A stretch of DNA of 18,588 nucleotides from an uncultured Prevotellaceae bacterium (GTDB taxonomy: Bacteria; Bacteroidota; Bacteroidia; Bacteroidales; Bacteroidaceae): positions 1 through 18,588 of the forward strand of contig OMXX01000074.1 in NCBI GenBank assembly GCA_900315105.1, written 5' to 3'. This document shows, in pieces, positions 6,982 through 13,477 of the stretch. A model generated the notes under the pieces. It did no database searches, was not told the DNA's origin, and saw only the letters and a list, made by a program, of their open reading frames with translations. Position 1 is the stretch's first letter; each line of letters begins with the position of its first letter. A program made the translations under genes and the position numbers.

Positions 6982-7458
6982 TCATTTATCTTTTGTCAAC
7001 TCTTTTTGACGTTTGTGAATGTATTTTATCTTTGCACATTCCAGATTGAAAACTCCCTGAAGTGAGTCTCTATAGGCTCTCAATTCGTTGAATTGCTGAA
7101 GCTCTTCCTTGGTAGCCGTACATGCCTTGCGATGTGCCTCTACCTGTGGTTTCATCTCGTCAAACTGCCTTATTGCTGACTGAAGGGCGGAATCCACCTC
7201 AGCAAGATTTGCCTGTGCTATTTTCAGAGATGCCTCCTGATGGAACTTCAAGGCTTCCCTGCGCTCCTCTACAGCATCGGGATAATAGTGGCGCATAGAA
7301 TCTATGGAATAAATCACACGCTGATAGTTGCCGGCCTCATAGTCTGCCTGTATTTCCTTGAGCAACTGCTTGGCTTCAGGGTTCTTCTCGCAGCTTGTGA
7401 GGAGCACAGTACCAAAAGTTACACAAAAAGCCAATCTAAGTACTTGTAACGATGTCAT
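6982..7458 (-). CDS. Small coiled-coil lipoprotein of unknown function
   Basis: From the preferred start MTSLQVLRLAF (7458) this is 158 residues: a signal peptide, a lipobox LLTSC (lipidated Cys near residue 23), and then an almost entirely helical, charged remainder rich in Glu, Lys, Gln and Ala. The remainder probably forms coiled coils, for example around NLAEVDSALQSAIRQFDEMK. It should be anchored to a membrane facing the periplasm. An upstream ATG at 7482 would sit only 4 nt past the -7 box (7487-7494), at or before the transcription start, so the later ATG is chosen. No domain was recognised. The segment QLLKEIQADYEAGNYQRVIY is reminiscent of a TPR helix pair. It is divergent from cca. 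Confidence 0.75.
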   Translation of the reverse strand: MTSLQVLRLAFCVTFGTVLLTSCEKNPEAKQLLKEIQADYEAGNYQRVIYSIDSMRHYYPDAVEERREALKFHQEASLKIAQANLAEVDSALQSAIRQFDEMKPQVEAHRKACTATKEELQQFNELRAYRDSLQGVFNLECAKIKYIHKRQKELTKDK

Positions 7459-7486
7459 TGCTATGTTTTTACGTAAATTCATGGTG

Positions 7487-7494
7487 CAAAAGTA
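7487..7494 (-). promoter_or_regulatory. -7 box of the lipoprotein gene
   Basis: The minus strand reads TACTTTTG, an exact TAnnTTTG. Transcription should begin near 7480, leaving a leader of about 22 nt before the preferred ATG at 7458. No perfect TTTG -33 box was seen. Confidence 0.65.
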
Positions 7495-7536
7495 CTAAAA
7501 AAATCAGAAACACCCGAATATGTCATTCTTTTTTTG

Positions 7537-7544
7537 TAATTTTG
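7537..7544 (+). promoter_or_regulatory. -7 box of cca
   Basis: TAATTTTG matches TAnnTTTG. The ATG of cca (7553 or 7556) follows only 8-11 nt after the box, so the mRNA would start at or just before the start codon and be leaderless or nearly so. This position also rules out the longer frame starting at 7520. Confidence 0.7.
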
Positions 7545-7552
7545 CAGTCGAA

Positions 7553-9163
7553 ATGATGGATTATACTGATGCCGAACTGGCACAAATACTTGATAAGGAT
7601 ATTTTTCACATGATTTCCGAGGCTGCCGACAGCCTTGGTCTTGAATGTTATGTGGTGGGGGGATATGTTCGTGATATATTCCTCGAAAAGCCATCTGATG
7701 ATATTGACTGCGTGGTGGTTTCCCATGACGGAATGCCATCCCCCGGAATTGCTGTTGCCAAGCGTCTGAAGAAGATGCTCGGCAAGAAGGCTTCACTCTC
7801 TATATTCAAAAACTTCGGAACGGCACAAGTAAAAGTATATGGAACGACCCTTTCCCCGCTTCCCCTTAAAGGAGAAGAGCCGCTCACGCAAGAAAAGTCC
7901 CCCTTTAAGGGGGATTCAGAGGGTCTCGAAATAGAATTCGTCGGCGCCCGCAAGGAAAGCTACCAGCGTGATTCTCGCAAGCCTATCGTTGAAGACGGCA
8001 CTCTTGAGGATGACCAGAACCGTCGCGACTTCACCATCAACGCTATGGCTATCTGCTTGAACAAGAGTCGTTTTGGTGAACTCGTTGACCCATTCGGAGG
8101 TGTTGATGACCTTTACGATGGAATCATCCGCACGCCTCTTGATCCAGACATTACCTTCTCCGACGACCCATTGCGAATGCTCCGTTGCATCCGCTTCGCC
8201 ACACGCTTCAACTTCATTATTGAAGATGAGACATTCGAGGCTCTTGAACGTAATGCCGAGCGCATCAAAATAATCAGTGGAGAGCGTATAGCAGACGAAC
8301 TCAACAAGATTCTTATGACCAAGCACCCAAGTCGTGGCTTTGTTGACCTCCAGCGCTCTGGTCTCCTTGCTATTATCTTCCCCGAACTCTCGCAAATGGA
8401 TATGGTCGAGACAAAGAACGGAAGAGCCCATAAGAATAATTTCTATCATACCTTGGAGGTGTTGGAAAATCTTATTTCGCAAACCACCAACACCCAACCT
8501 GCTCCGACAGGCACAAATGAAACCTCCGTCGGTTCTCCGGCTCCCTCCCTACGGGGGAGGGCGGGGGGAGAGACCCCTCTCTGGCTCCGTTGGGCAGCCG
8601 TTCTCCACGACATCGGCAAACCGAAGAGCAAGCGTTGGGACCCTGTTCAGGGCTGGACATTCCATGCTCACAACATAATAGGAGCTAAGATGATTCCCGG
8701 TATCTTCCGCAGAATGAAACTTCCGATGGATGCAAAGATGAAATTCGTGCAGAAGATGGTGGAACTCCACATGCGTCCTATCGCCATAGCCGATGATATT
8801 GTTACCGACTCAGCCGTCCGTCGAATGGTGAACGATGCTGGCGATGATATTGATGCTCTCATGGCTCTCTGCGAGGCAGATATAACGAGCAAGAACCAAC
8901 AGCGTAAGCAAAAGTTCCTTGACAACTATCAGCTTGTGCGCCAGAAGATTGAGGACTTAAAGGAAAAGGATTTTAAGCGACTTCTCCAACCTGTTATTGA
9001 CGGTAACGAGATTATGGAAATGTATAATCTCAAGCCTTCCCGAGAAGTCGGAATCCTAAAGCAATATCTCAAGGATGCCGTTCTCGACAATAAGGTAGAG
9101 AATGAACGAGAGCCTCTCCTTGCCTTGCTCAACGAGAAAGCAAAGGAATTAGGATTGGTTTAG
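7553..9163 (+). CDS. cca: CCA tRNA nucleotidyltransferase with two repeat-derived insertions
   Basis: This enzyme adds or repairs the 3' CCA of tRNAs from CTP and ATP. From MMDYTDAELAQ (536 residues) it shows the class II nucleotidyltransferase head (GGYVRD 36-41; metal-binding DDID with Asp50 and Asp52), RRDFTINAMA, the LYDGIIRTPLDP and SDDPLRMLRCIRFATRF segments, and an HD domain (VLHDIGKP, His352-Asp353). Two stretches look foreign: residues 98-124 (PLPLKGEEP, KSPFKGDSEG) and about 310-340 (TNTQPAPTG, PSLRGRAGGE). They are encoded by GC-rich palindromic repeats and together add nearly 60 residues. The core motifs on either side are intact and in frame, so the enzyme is probably active. The longer frame from 7520 lies over the promoter and is rejected. 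The last 34 codons are duplicated about 1 kb downstream. Confidence 0.93.
   Translation: MMDYTDAELAQILDKDIFHMISEAADSLGLECYVVGGYVRDIFLEKPSDDIDCVVVSHDGMPSPGIAVAKRLKKMLGKKASLSIFKNFGTAQVKVYGTTLSPLPLKGEEPLTQEKSPFKGDSEGLEIEFVGARKESYQRDSRKPIVEDGTLEDDQNRRDFTINAMAICLNKSRFGELVDPFGGVDDLYDGIIRTPLDPDITFSDDPLRMLRCIRFATRFNFIIEDETFEALERNAERIKIISGERIADELNKILMTKHPSRGFVDLQRSGLLAIIFPELSQMDMVETKNGRAHKNNFYHTLEVLENLISQTTNTQPAPTGTNETSVGSPAPSLRGRAGGETPLWLRWAAVLHDIGKPKSKRWDPVQGWTFHAHNIIGAKMIPGIFRRMKLPMDAKMKFVQKMVELHMRPIAIADDIVTDSAVRRMVNDAGDDIDALMALCEADITSKNQQRKQKFLDNYQLVRQKIEDLKEKDFKRLLQPVIDGNEIMEMYNLKPSREVGILKQYLKDAVLDNKVENEREPLLALLNEKAKELGLV
7844..7924 (+). repeat. Palindromic element in frame in cca (insertion 1)
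   Basis: These 81 bp lie between VKVYG and LEIEFVGARK, which normally adjoin in this enzyme family as far as I recall. They contain CCCCTTAAAGGAG and the near-perfect palindrome TCCCCCTTTAAGGGGGA (about 7898-7914), with the composition of the intergenic GC-rich repeats. The length is a multiple of three and there are no stops, so 27 residues (PLPLKGEE...SPFKGDSEG) are added. Confidence 0.75.
8480..8572 (+). repeat. Composite palindromic element in frame in cca (insertion 2)
   Basis: These 93 bp sit between the HTLEVLENL helix and the LRWAAVLHD motif of the HD domain. The first 19 bases (CAAACCACCAACACCCAAC) are identical to 6868-6886 in the DUF1599 leader. The second half is of the GC-rich family (CTCCCTCCCTACGGGGGAGGG, about 8540-8560). 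The reading frame stays open, adding about 31 residues. Confidence 0.7.
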
Positions 9164-9174
9164 AAGAAATAATC

Positions 9175-9213
9175 AAAAGTTGAGGTCGCAAATAGCAACC
9201 TCAACTTTTTTTT
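9175..9213 (+). terminator. Rho-independent terminator after cca
   Basis: AAAAGTTGAGGT (9175-9186) pairs perfectly with ACCTCAACTTTT, followed by further Ts. It begins 12 bp past the cca stop codon. It lies inside the segment bounded by the duplicated cca ends. Confidence 0.88.
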
Positions 9214-9221
9214 GTGAATAT

Positions 9222-9253
9222 TTTGTGATTATAAAAAAGATTGCTTACATTTG
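9222..9253 (+). promoter_or_regulatory. Promoter of the secreted unknown protein gene
   Basis: TTTG (9222-9225), 20 bp, then TACATTTG (9246-9253): a full -33/-7 match. The leader would be about 22 nt to the ATG at 9282. Confidence 0.75.
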
Positions 9254-9281
9254 TACCCGAAATAATCAAAACTCATACAAC

Positions 9282-10100
9282 ATGACAAGAATCTTTGCGT
9301 TACTGGTTTATCTTATCTGCTGTGTCAACGTTATGGCTCAGAATAATGATGTCTTTCCTGATACGATGAGACTCAAGGTTGACAATGGCAAAGTGGTAAA
9401 ATTACCACTTACATATAGTGACGAAAATAGTAAGTTTTATTGTACTAACGAAAAATTTGTGGAACATGATACTACTTTTCTCTATCGTGAATATAGCTAT
9501 TTTCGCGAGAATCCCTCAAAACCTTTTGGCACTTATGCAACATCCTATTATATTATACCGCGCTCACACAAGGGATATTTTGACACCTTGAATAATAAAA
9601 TGGGAGCTCGAAACCATTATGTGCGTGCAGGCTATATAACTCAAGTATTGTCAGATATAATAGAACAAATGCCTAATCTCGAAAAACAGCAGTTGGGGGA
9701 TATTCCAAGAGTTTGGCATCCTCTGTGGAAACGAGGTGGAGCTTATTATTATACTGATGAAATAGCTAATGAATTTGAATTTACTGACATGTTGTTGATG
9801 CACTACTGTATGGAGACATGGTTTCGTCCATTAAAAGATTTCAGAAAACTTGATGGTGGTGGTTGGGCTTACAAAACTGTCAACGACGAAAAAAAAGGGG
9901 AACAGGTGACGATTATCCCTTGTTCTAAGCTCAAAGGGGCGTATATCATGACAAGTATAGTTGAAGGCGAGCAACCTAAATATAGCCTTTGGACTAACCA
10001 TAAGGATATTGTCAACTTTGACCTTATCCGTTATGAAAGTTATGACCATGAACCTGAAGGTCTTGATTATGAAGAAATTGATTTTGATTCGCTGAGATGA
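9282..10100 (+). CDS. Secreted protein of unknown function
   Basis: This encodes 272 residues from MTRIFALLVYL, with a signal peptide ending NVMAQ (about residue 20). The mature part is rich in Tyr, Asp, Glu and aromatic residues. No domain was recognised, and no lipobox, transmembrane helix or sorting tail was seen, so a soluble periplasmic or exported protein is likely. A longer frame reaches back to 9180 through the cca terminator and over this gene's own promoter, so the later ATG is used. The gene is an independent unit flanked by two copies of the cca 3' end. By eye it is more AT-rich than cca. Both facts suggest it arrived by recombination. The function is unknown. Confidence 0.75.
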   Translation: MTRIFALLVYLICCVNVMAQNNDVFPDTMRLKVDNGKVVKLPLTYSDENSKFYCTNEKFVEHDTTFLYREYSYFRENPSKPFGTYATSYYIIPRSHKGYFDTLNNKMGARNHYVRAGYITQVLSDIIEQMPNLEKQQLGDIPRVWHPLWKRGGAYYYTDEIANEFEFTDMLLMHYCMETWFRPLKDFRKLDGGGWAYKTVNDEKKGEQVTIIPCSKLKGAYIMTSIVEGEQPKYSLWTNHKDIVNFDLIRYESYDHEPEGLDYEEIDFDSLR

Positions 10101-10108
10101 TTTCGTGG

Positions 10109-10220
10109 AAAGCAATATCTCAAGGATGCCGTTCTCGACAACCAAGTAGAAAACGAGCGAGAACCTCTCCTTGCCTTGCTCAACGAGAATGCAAAGGAAT
10201 TAGGATTGGTGGTTAAGTGA
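10109..10220 (+). pseudogene. Duplicated 3' end of cca
   Basis: This fragment repeats the last 34 codons of cca (9058-9160 against 10109-10211, about 8 mismatches in 103 bp by hand count). It stays in the same frame (KQYLKDAVLDNQVENEREP...), ending GLVVK-stop. Five of the eight differences are silent, as expected if the two copies diverged under selection in separate lineages before being brought together. It has no start codon or promoter of its own. The simplest reading is a displaced end of an older cca gene. Confidence 0.85.
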
Positions 10221-10226
10221 AGAGTG

Positions 10227-10326
10227 AAAAGTGAAGAGTGAAGAATTTAAGTTACCATTTATTGCGAAAGGTTGATAGACTGCCTTAAACTGCAATACAA
10301 ACTTAAATTCTTCACTCTTCACTTTT
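10227..10326. repeat. 27-bp perfect inverted repeat, GTGAAGAGTGAA type
   Basis: Positions 10227-10253 (AAAAGTGAAGAGTGAAGAAT...) are perfectly complementary to 10300-10326, with 46 nt between. It starts right after the cca 3' fragment. On the plus strand the second arm is followed by CGTTTTTT, so it could stop transcription coming from the left. Confidence 0.85.
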
Positions 10327-10366
10327 CGTTTTTTACTCCTCCTTACAACCACCTTTCCTCTTATGA

Positions 10367-10481
10367 TCCTCCATCGATAGTCCATCAGTCCTCCATCAGT
10401 CCTCCATCAGTCCTCCATCGATCCTCCATCGAAACGATGGACCATCGATGGAGTATCGATGGAGAATCGATGGAGTATCTA
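10367..10481. repeat. 11-bp tandem repeats arranged head-to-head
   Basis: The left half has units TCCTCCATCGA or TCCTCCATCAG starting at 10367, 10389, 10400, 10411 and 10422, with one shortened unit at 10381. After a 5-nt centre (AACGA, 10433-10437) the complementary series starts at 10438, 10449, 10460 and 10471 (TGGACCATCGA, TGGAGTATCGA, TGGAGAATCGA, TGGAGTATCTA). The period is exactly 11 bp on both sides, giving a long imperfect hairpin. Some units carry ATCGAT. No reading frame of interest covers it. Confidence 0.85.
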
Positions 10482-10523
10482 CGGTATTTTGACGGCAAAT
10501 CAAGGGAAAATCTACGAAATAAA

Positions 10524-10554
10524 AAAGCTTATGCCCGAAATGGACACAAGCTTT
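10524..10554 (-). terminator. Possible terminator of the sigma operon
   Basis: The minus strand reads AAAGCTT, a 17-nt loop, AAGCTTTTTTATTTCG. The stem is short but is followed by Ts, about 50 bp past the stop of the last gene in the operon. Confidence 0.45.
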
Positions 10555-10602
10555 CCGTTGTCCTCTTTAAATAATCTCGCTAAAAACCATTATAATCTAA
10601 AA

Positions 10603-11754
10603 TTATTTCTTTGCTCCCTTAATATATTCCTTCTTTCCGTTGTTGAAACTCTTTAAGGCATACCATTCGACAGGAAAACCGTTACTGCCATTGTTTTCTG
10701 AAACCACAATGTAATATCCGGCTTCTGTATATCCGACTAAAACCTCTACCCGGTCGCCATTGTCTATGTTGAAATGTGCACTCAATATGTGTCGTAATTC
10801 ATTTGGGACAAATGCCGTTTTTGCTTCGTTATGTTGGTTGGACCTGTAATAAAAATCTTGTTCATTATTATTATTGATGTAATTGAATGTTAGACTGTCG
10901 ATGGCACTAAATGTTTTATCTCCTAAATCTTTGTTTTCTTTGGGTATGAAATACATTGTACCTTCTCTTGTTGCTCCACCTCCACTTATAGACCAATAGC
11001 CATGAGTGTATTCTTTGGGATTATAGTCATAATCATCGCTTATTTCCCATTTGAACTTCCATGATTTTATTCCTTTCTGTTTGAGAACAGGCTGTATAAT
11101 TTGGTAATACTGCTCTTTGTCGAAAGGACGGATTTCATCAATCAGTTCGGCTTTTGCGTATGTGAGGTGTCCAGCACCTCCTAAAATCGTGTCAATTTCT
11201 TGCTCGGCTTTTTTGTATATGGGAACCTTAACACCGTCAACAATCGTGTCTCTTTGATGGTAAGTGTCTGATTTGTAATGCCAAGAATGAAAATCATAAC
11301 TGATACTTTCAATTGCATCAGGATACACAACTTCGCCATGATTGTTTATTCTTCTTTTTATACCATCATCTATGTTTCTTAGGCATATAGAATATATTAT
11401 AGAATCTCCTTTGCCCTTGTAATGGTTTTCATAATGATAACCTTCTTCTGCAATCTTCATCAGGGAATCTAGACTGTTGCAAAAATGACTGTTTAGCAAA
11501 ACCTGTTTTCTTGAAATGCTGTCGTTGTGTGGTGAACTTCTGTGTAGGAAGATATCTTGAAAATTAAAGTCGTTGAATGTTATAGAATAATACTGCTCGG
11601 TGCATATTCTGTTGGGGGCGTCTAAATGATATATCGTTTTGTAATTGCAAGTCTCATTTAACGGTTCAAGGATTTTATCGAGTAATGTTTTGGTTTGAGC
11701 AGAGGCTGTTATTGCCAACATTACGGATAGTATGATTGTTATTATTCTTTTCAT
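10603..11754 (-). CDS. Secreted protein of unknown function in the ECF sigma operon
   Basis: This is a 383-residue protein with a clear signal peptide (MKRIITIILSVMLAITASAQ, cleavage near residue 20) and a mature part rich in Tyr, Asn, Asp and Ile. I recognise no domain, lipobox or sorting tail. Its ATG overlaps the stop of the anti-sigma-like gene by 4 bp (11751-11754), implying co-translation and a shared job. It is the last gene of a sigma / anti-sigma / exported protein set. It could be the extracytoplasmic sensor or the effector of that system; this is inference from position only. By eye it is more AT-rich than the two upstream genes. Confidence 0.8.
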   Translation of the reverse strand: MKRIITIILSVMLAITASAQTKTLLDKILEPLNETCNYKTIYHLDAPNRICTEQYYSITFNDFNFQDIFLHRSSPHNDSISRKQVLLNSHFCNSLDSLMKIAEEGYHYENHYKGKGDSIIYSICLRNIDDGIKRRINNHGEVVYPDAIESISYDFHSWHYKSDTYHQRDTIVDGVKVPIYKKAEQEIDTILGGAGHLTYAKAELIDEIRPFDKEQYYQIIQPVLKQKGIKSWKFKWEISDDYDYNPKEYTHGYWSISGGGATREGTMYFIPKENKDLGDKTFSAIDSLTFNYINNNNEQDFYYRSNQHNEAKTAFVPNELRHILSAHFNIDNGDRVEVLVGYTEAGYYIVVSENNGSNGFPVEWYALKSFNNGKKEYIKGAKK

Positions 11755-12464
11755 ATTTTACTGTCTTTATAGATTACAAATCTGTTATTAGCTTTTTCTG
11801 TGAGCATTGCAACACGACGCATTACCATCATGCCACGCGCACGGATGTTTGCCGACTTCTTATGGAAATCTTTTCGGAATTCATCTATTGGGTCAGGTTG
11901 AGTAACTTCCTCTGCCTGTGCAATATCATTTGTATTATCCGTAGGCTCTGCAATAGGCTCAACGGTTTCCTCTGGCTGTTTTTGAGGTTCGCTGACTTGT
12001 TGCTCTGGCATTACGTCTTTATCATGATGCTTTGCAACAGCCTTTGCCACAATATGTTTTGTGGGTTTTGGCTCTGTTGCTGTTTCCTTTTCGTCAGTAA
12101 CAGGTGTCGGCTCAACAGCCTTGACCTCAGGCTCTGTCTTCTTAGGCTCAACCTTTGCAATCTGAGGCTGGTTAGGCGTTTCTTCCTTCGGATGGCCGAG
12201 GAAGACGACAAGCAAGGCAACAACACAGGCAGCGGCTACCCAAGGCCAGAATCTTATGAAGCGAGGTTTCTGCTTGCGCTCAGCCATTATCTGGTCGAAG
12301 AGTGCCTCGTCAACGATCAGTTCGCCAAGCATCTCGGCTATGACCTTCCAGTCATCGGGTGCATCCTTTCGGGAAACTTCAAGAGCAAGAAGTCTCTCCT
12401 CCTCGGCTGTTGTCTCGCCGTTGAGATATTTCTGGATTAATATTTCAGTTTCTTTATATGTCAT
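11751..12464 (-). CDS. Single-pass membrane protein, probable anti-sigma factor
   Basis: This protein has 237 residues. The N-terminal cytoplasmic part (1-70) resembles anti-sigma/FecR-type N-termini: EILIQKYLNGETTAEEERLL, then DDWKVIAEMLGEL. A single transmembrane helix at about 72-90 (FWPWVAAACVVALLVVFLG) follows. Next is a long extracytoplasmic linker rich in Pro, Glu, Lys and Thr (about 91-190). A short conserved-looking tail (DEFRKDFHKKSANIRARGMM) ends the protein. There is no zinc HxxxCxxC motif, as in many Bacteroidota anti-sigma factors. It is encoded directly after an ECF sigma factor, which supports the call, and overlaps the following secreted-protein gene by 4 bp. The gap to the sigma gene (178 bp) is unusually long and carries mirrored repeats. 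Confidence 0.65.
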   Translation of the reverse strand: MTYKETEILIQKYLNGETTAEEERLLALEVSRKDAPDDWKVIAEMLGELIVDEALFDQIMAERKQKPRFIRFWPWVAAACVVALLVVFLGHPKEETPNQPQIAKVEPKKTEPEVKAVEPTPVTDEKETATEPKPTKHIVAKAVAKHHDKDVMPEQQVSEPQKQPEETVEPIAEPTDNTNDIAQAEEVTQPDPIDEFRKDFHKKSANIRARGMMVMRRVAMLTEKANNRFVIYKDSKI

Positions 12465-12517
12465 GTCGTTAATACTTTTACTGTTAAATCAAATCGGGCT
12501 TGCGCCCTATAGCTGAA

Positions 12518-12647
12518 AGTAAATTGGGGGTAAATTAATTCAGTAAATTTTTAATATTTAATTCAGCATTTCCAAGCGACGGATGTCGCTCTCGTAATTT
12601 ACTGATTATAATTTACTGGTCATTTACTTTCTAAAAAGTAATTTACT
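12518..12647. repeat. Mirrored AGTAAATT / AATTTACT repeats around a small hairpin
   Basis: AGTAAATT or close variants occur at 12518, 12529 and 12542. The complement AATTTACT, or CATTTACT, occurs at 12596, 12610, 12621 and 12640. In the centre is a perfect hairpin AGCGAC-GGAT-GTCGCT (12575-12590). The array fills most of the gap between the sigma and anti-sigma genes and runs into the last codon of the sigma gene. It could fold as alternative hairpins in the transcript or bind a protein. Confidence 0.65.
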
Positions 12648-13161
12648 TTCTGAGTCTTTCCCTAATTTCCGCGAAGACTTTCTTTCTTGCTGCCGAGACA
12701 ATACTCTTTATCGAAGGTTTCGCGATGTTTGTCCGTTTGGCTATGTCGTCAAGTTCAAGACCTTCTATCTGTCTCATTTCAAACAGGCGTCGCTCACTCG
12801 GTTTGAGATGCTGGACGGCTTTGTCAACGGCCTCATGCAGTTCCTTTGCCTCTAGATTCTCGTGAGGCGACGCCCCCACATCCCTTCCTGGTGGTGCTAT
12901 CTCCTCATTCGATCTGCATAACACAAAGGGGCTGGATTTCCTTTTCCTCGCTATATCCAGACAACAATGTTTTGCCACCCTGATGGCAAGGGCATCATGC
13001 CGGGCACCAGACTCCATCCTGTCGATGAACTTTAGAAGAGCTACCAATCCCTCTTGTGCAACATCCTCGGCATCATCATCATTGCCGAAGAAACTGCGGC
13101 CTACCGAGAGCATCAACTCTCGGAGCGCTGGGGCGATATGTTCAAACTCTTCTTGGGTCAT
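12643..13161 (-). CDS. ECF-type RNA polymerase sigma factor
   Basis: This 172-residue protein has the sigma-70 region 2 helices (LMLSVGRSFFGNDDDAEDVAQEGLVALLKFI, about 16-46, including the DAEDVAQE core-binding segment, and KHCCLDIARKRKS with promoter-melting character). A linker of about 30 residues follows. Region 4 is at about 118-165 (LKPSERRLFEMRQIEGLELDDIAKR, then the recognition helix IAKPSIKSIVSAARKKV). This is the usual two-domain ECF layout and length. It heads a minus-strand operon with a probable membrane anti-sigma factor and a secreted protein, so it probably reads an envelope signal. Its promoter (13239-13270) is the ordinary housekeeping type, so autoregulation through a distinct ECF promoter is not evident. 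Confidence 0.92.
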   Translation of the reverse strand: MTQEEFEHIAPALRELMLSVGRSFFGNDDDAEDVAQEGLVALLKFIDRMESGARHDALAIRVAKHCCLDIARKRKSSPFVLCRSNEEIAPPGRDVGASPHENLEAKELHEAVDKAVQHLKPSERRLFEMRQIEGLELDDIAKRTNIAKPSIKSIVSAARKKVFAEIRERLRK

Positions 13162-13238
13162 CTACAATATAAGCGAAGGTCAATGTAAAAAGTTAAGTAG
13201 AAAAACAGAAATTTTTTACATAATGTTATTTTTTTCTG

Positions 13239-13270
13239 CAAAAATACGTAATTGTTTTTTATCGTGCAAT
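13239..13270 (-). promoter_or_regulatory. Promoter of the ECF sigma operon
   Basis: The minus strand reads ATTG (13267-13270), 20 bp, TATTTTTG (13239-13246). The -7 box is exact; the -33 box is one base off. The leader would be about 70 nt, AT-rich. Confidence 0.7.
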
Positions 13271-13305
13271 AGTTTTTGCGTGTAAAAACATTTTTGATTG
13301 ATTTG

Positions 13306-13337
13306 TTTGGTAAATTGTTTGATATTTATTATCTTTG
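13306..13337 (+). promoter_or_regulatory. Promoter of the surface lipoprotein gene
   Basis: TTTG (13306-13309), 20 bp, TATCTTTG (13330-13337): a full match. The start of transcription should fall near 13344, giving a leader of about 135 nt that includes a hairpin and a duplicated 12-mer. It is divergent from the sigma operon promoter, with only about 36 bp between the -33 boxes. Confidence 0.78.
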
Positions 13338-13418
13338 CACTCGCAAAATCAAAGAATGTGCGCCAGCCTTTGGGGCTGACATTCACTTTTTGCTTCGTAC
13401 GAGGAAGCACTCGCAAAA
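13337..13418 (+). repeat. 12-bp direct repeats flanking a 58-bp hairpin segment
   Basis: GCACTCGCAAAA occurs at 13337-13348 and again at 13407-13418. Between them a hairpin can form: GAATGT with ACATTC, enclosing CAGCC with GGCTG. The first copy begins at the last base of the -7 box, so the segment lies in the 5' leader. Direct repeats around a palindrome look like a small insertion with a target duplication, or a leader structure. Confidence 0.55.
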
Positions 13419-13477
13419 GCATAATTTATACCTATTACTTAATTGTGATTCAGAATAATATTAATTATAACATTGAA

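Noticed and set aside
10367..10481. The 11-bp repeats as a CRISPR array.
   Set aside because: The units are contiguous without unique spacers, far too short, and no cas gene is present.
10272..10656. Two plus-strand frames across the 11-bp array (10272-10574 and 10459-10656).
   Set aside because: They are composed of repeat sequence and the antisense of the next gene; there is no promoter, signal or domain.
11736..12440. 234-codon plus-strand frame opposite the anti-sigma-like gene.
   Set aside because: It is a shadow of the minus-strand gene, rich in Cys and Leu from reverse-reading Glu/Lys/Pro codons.
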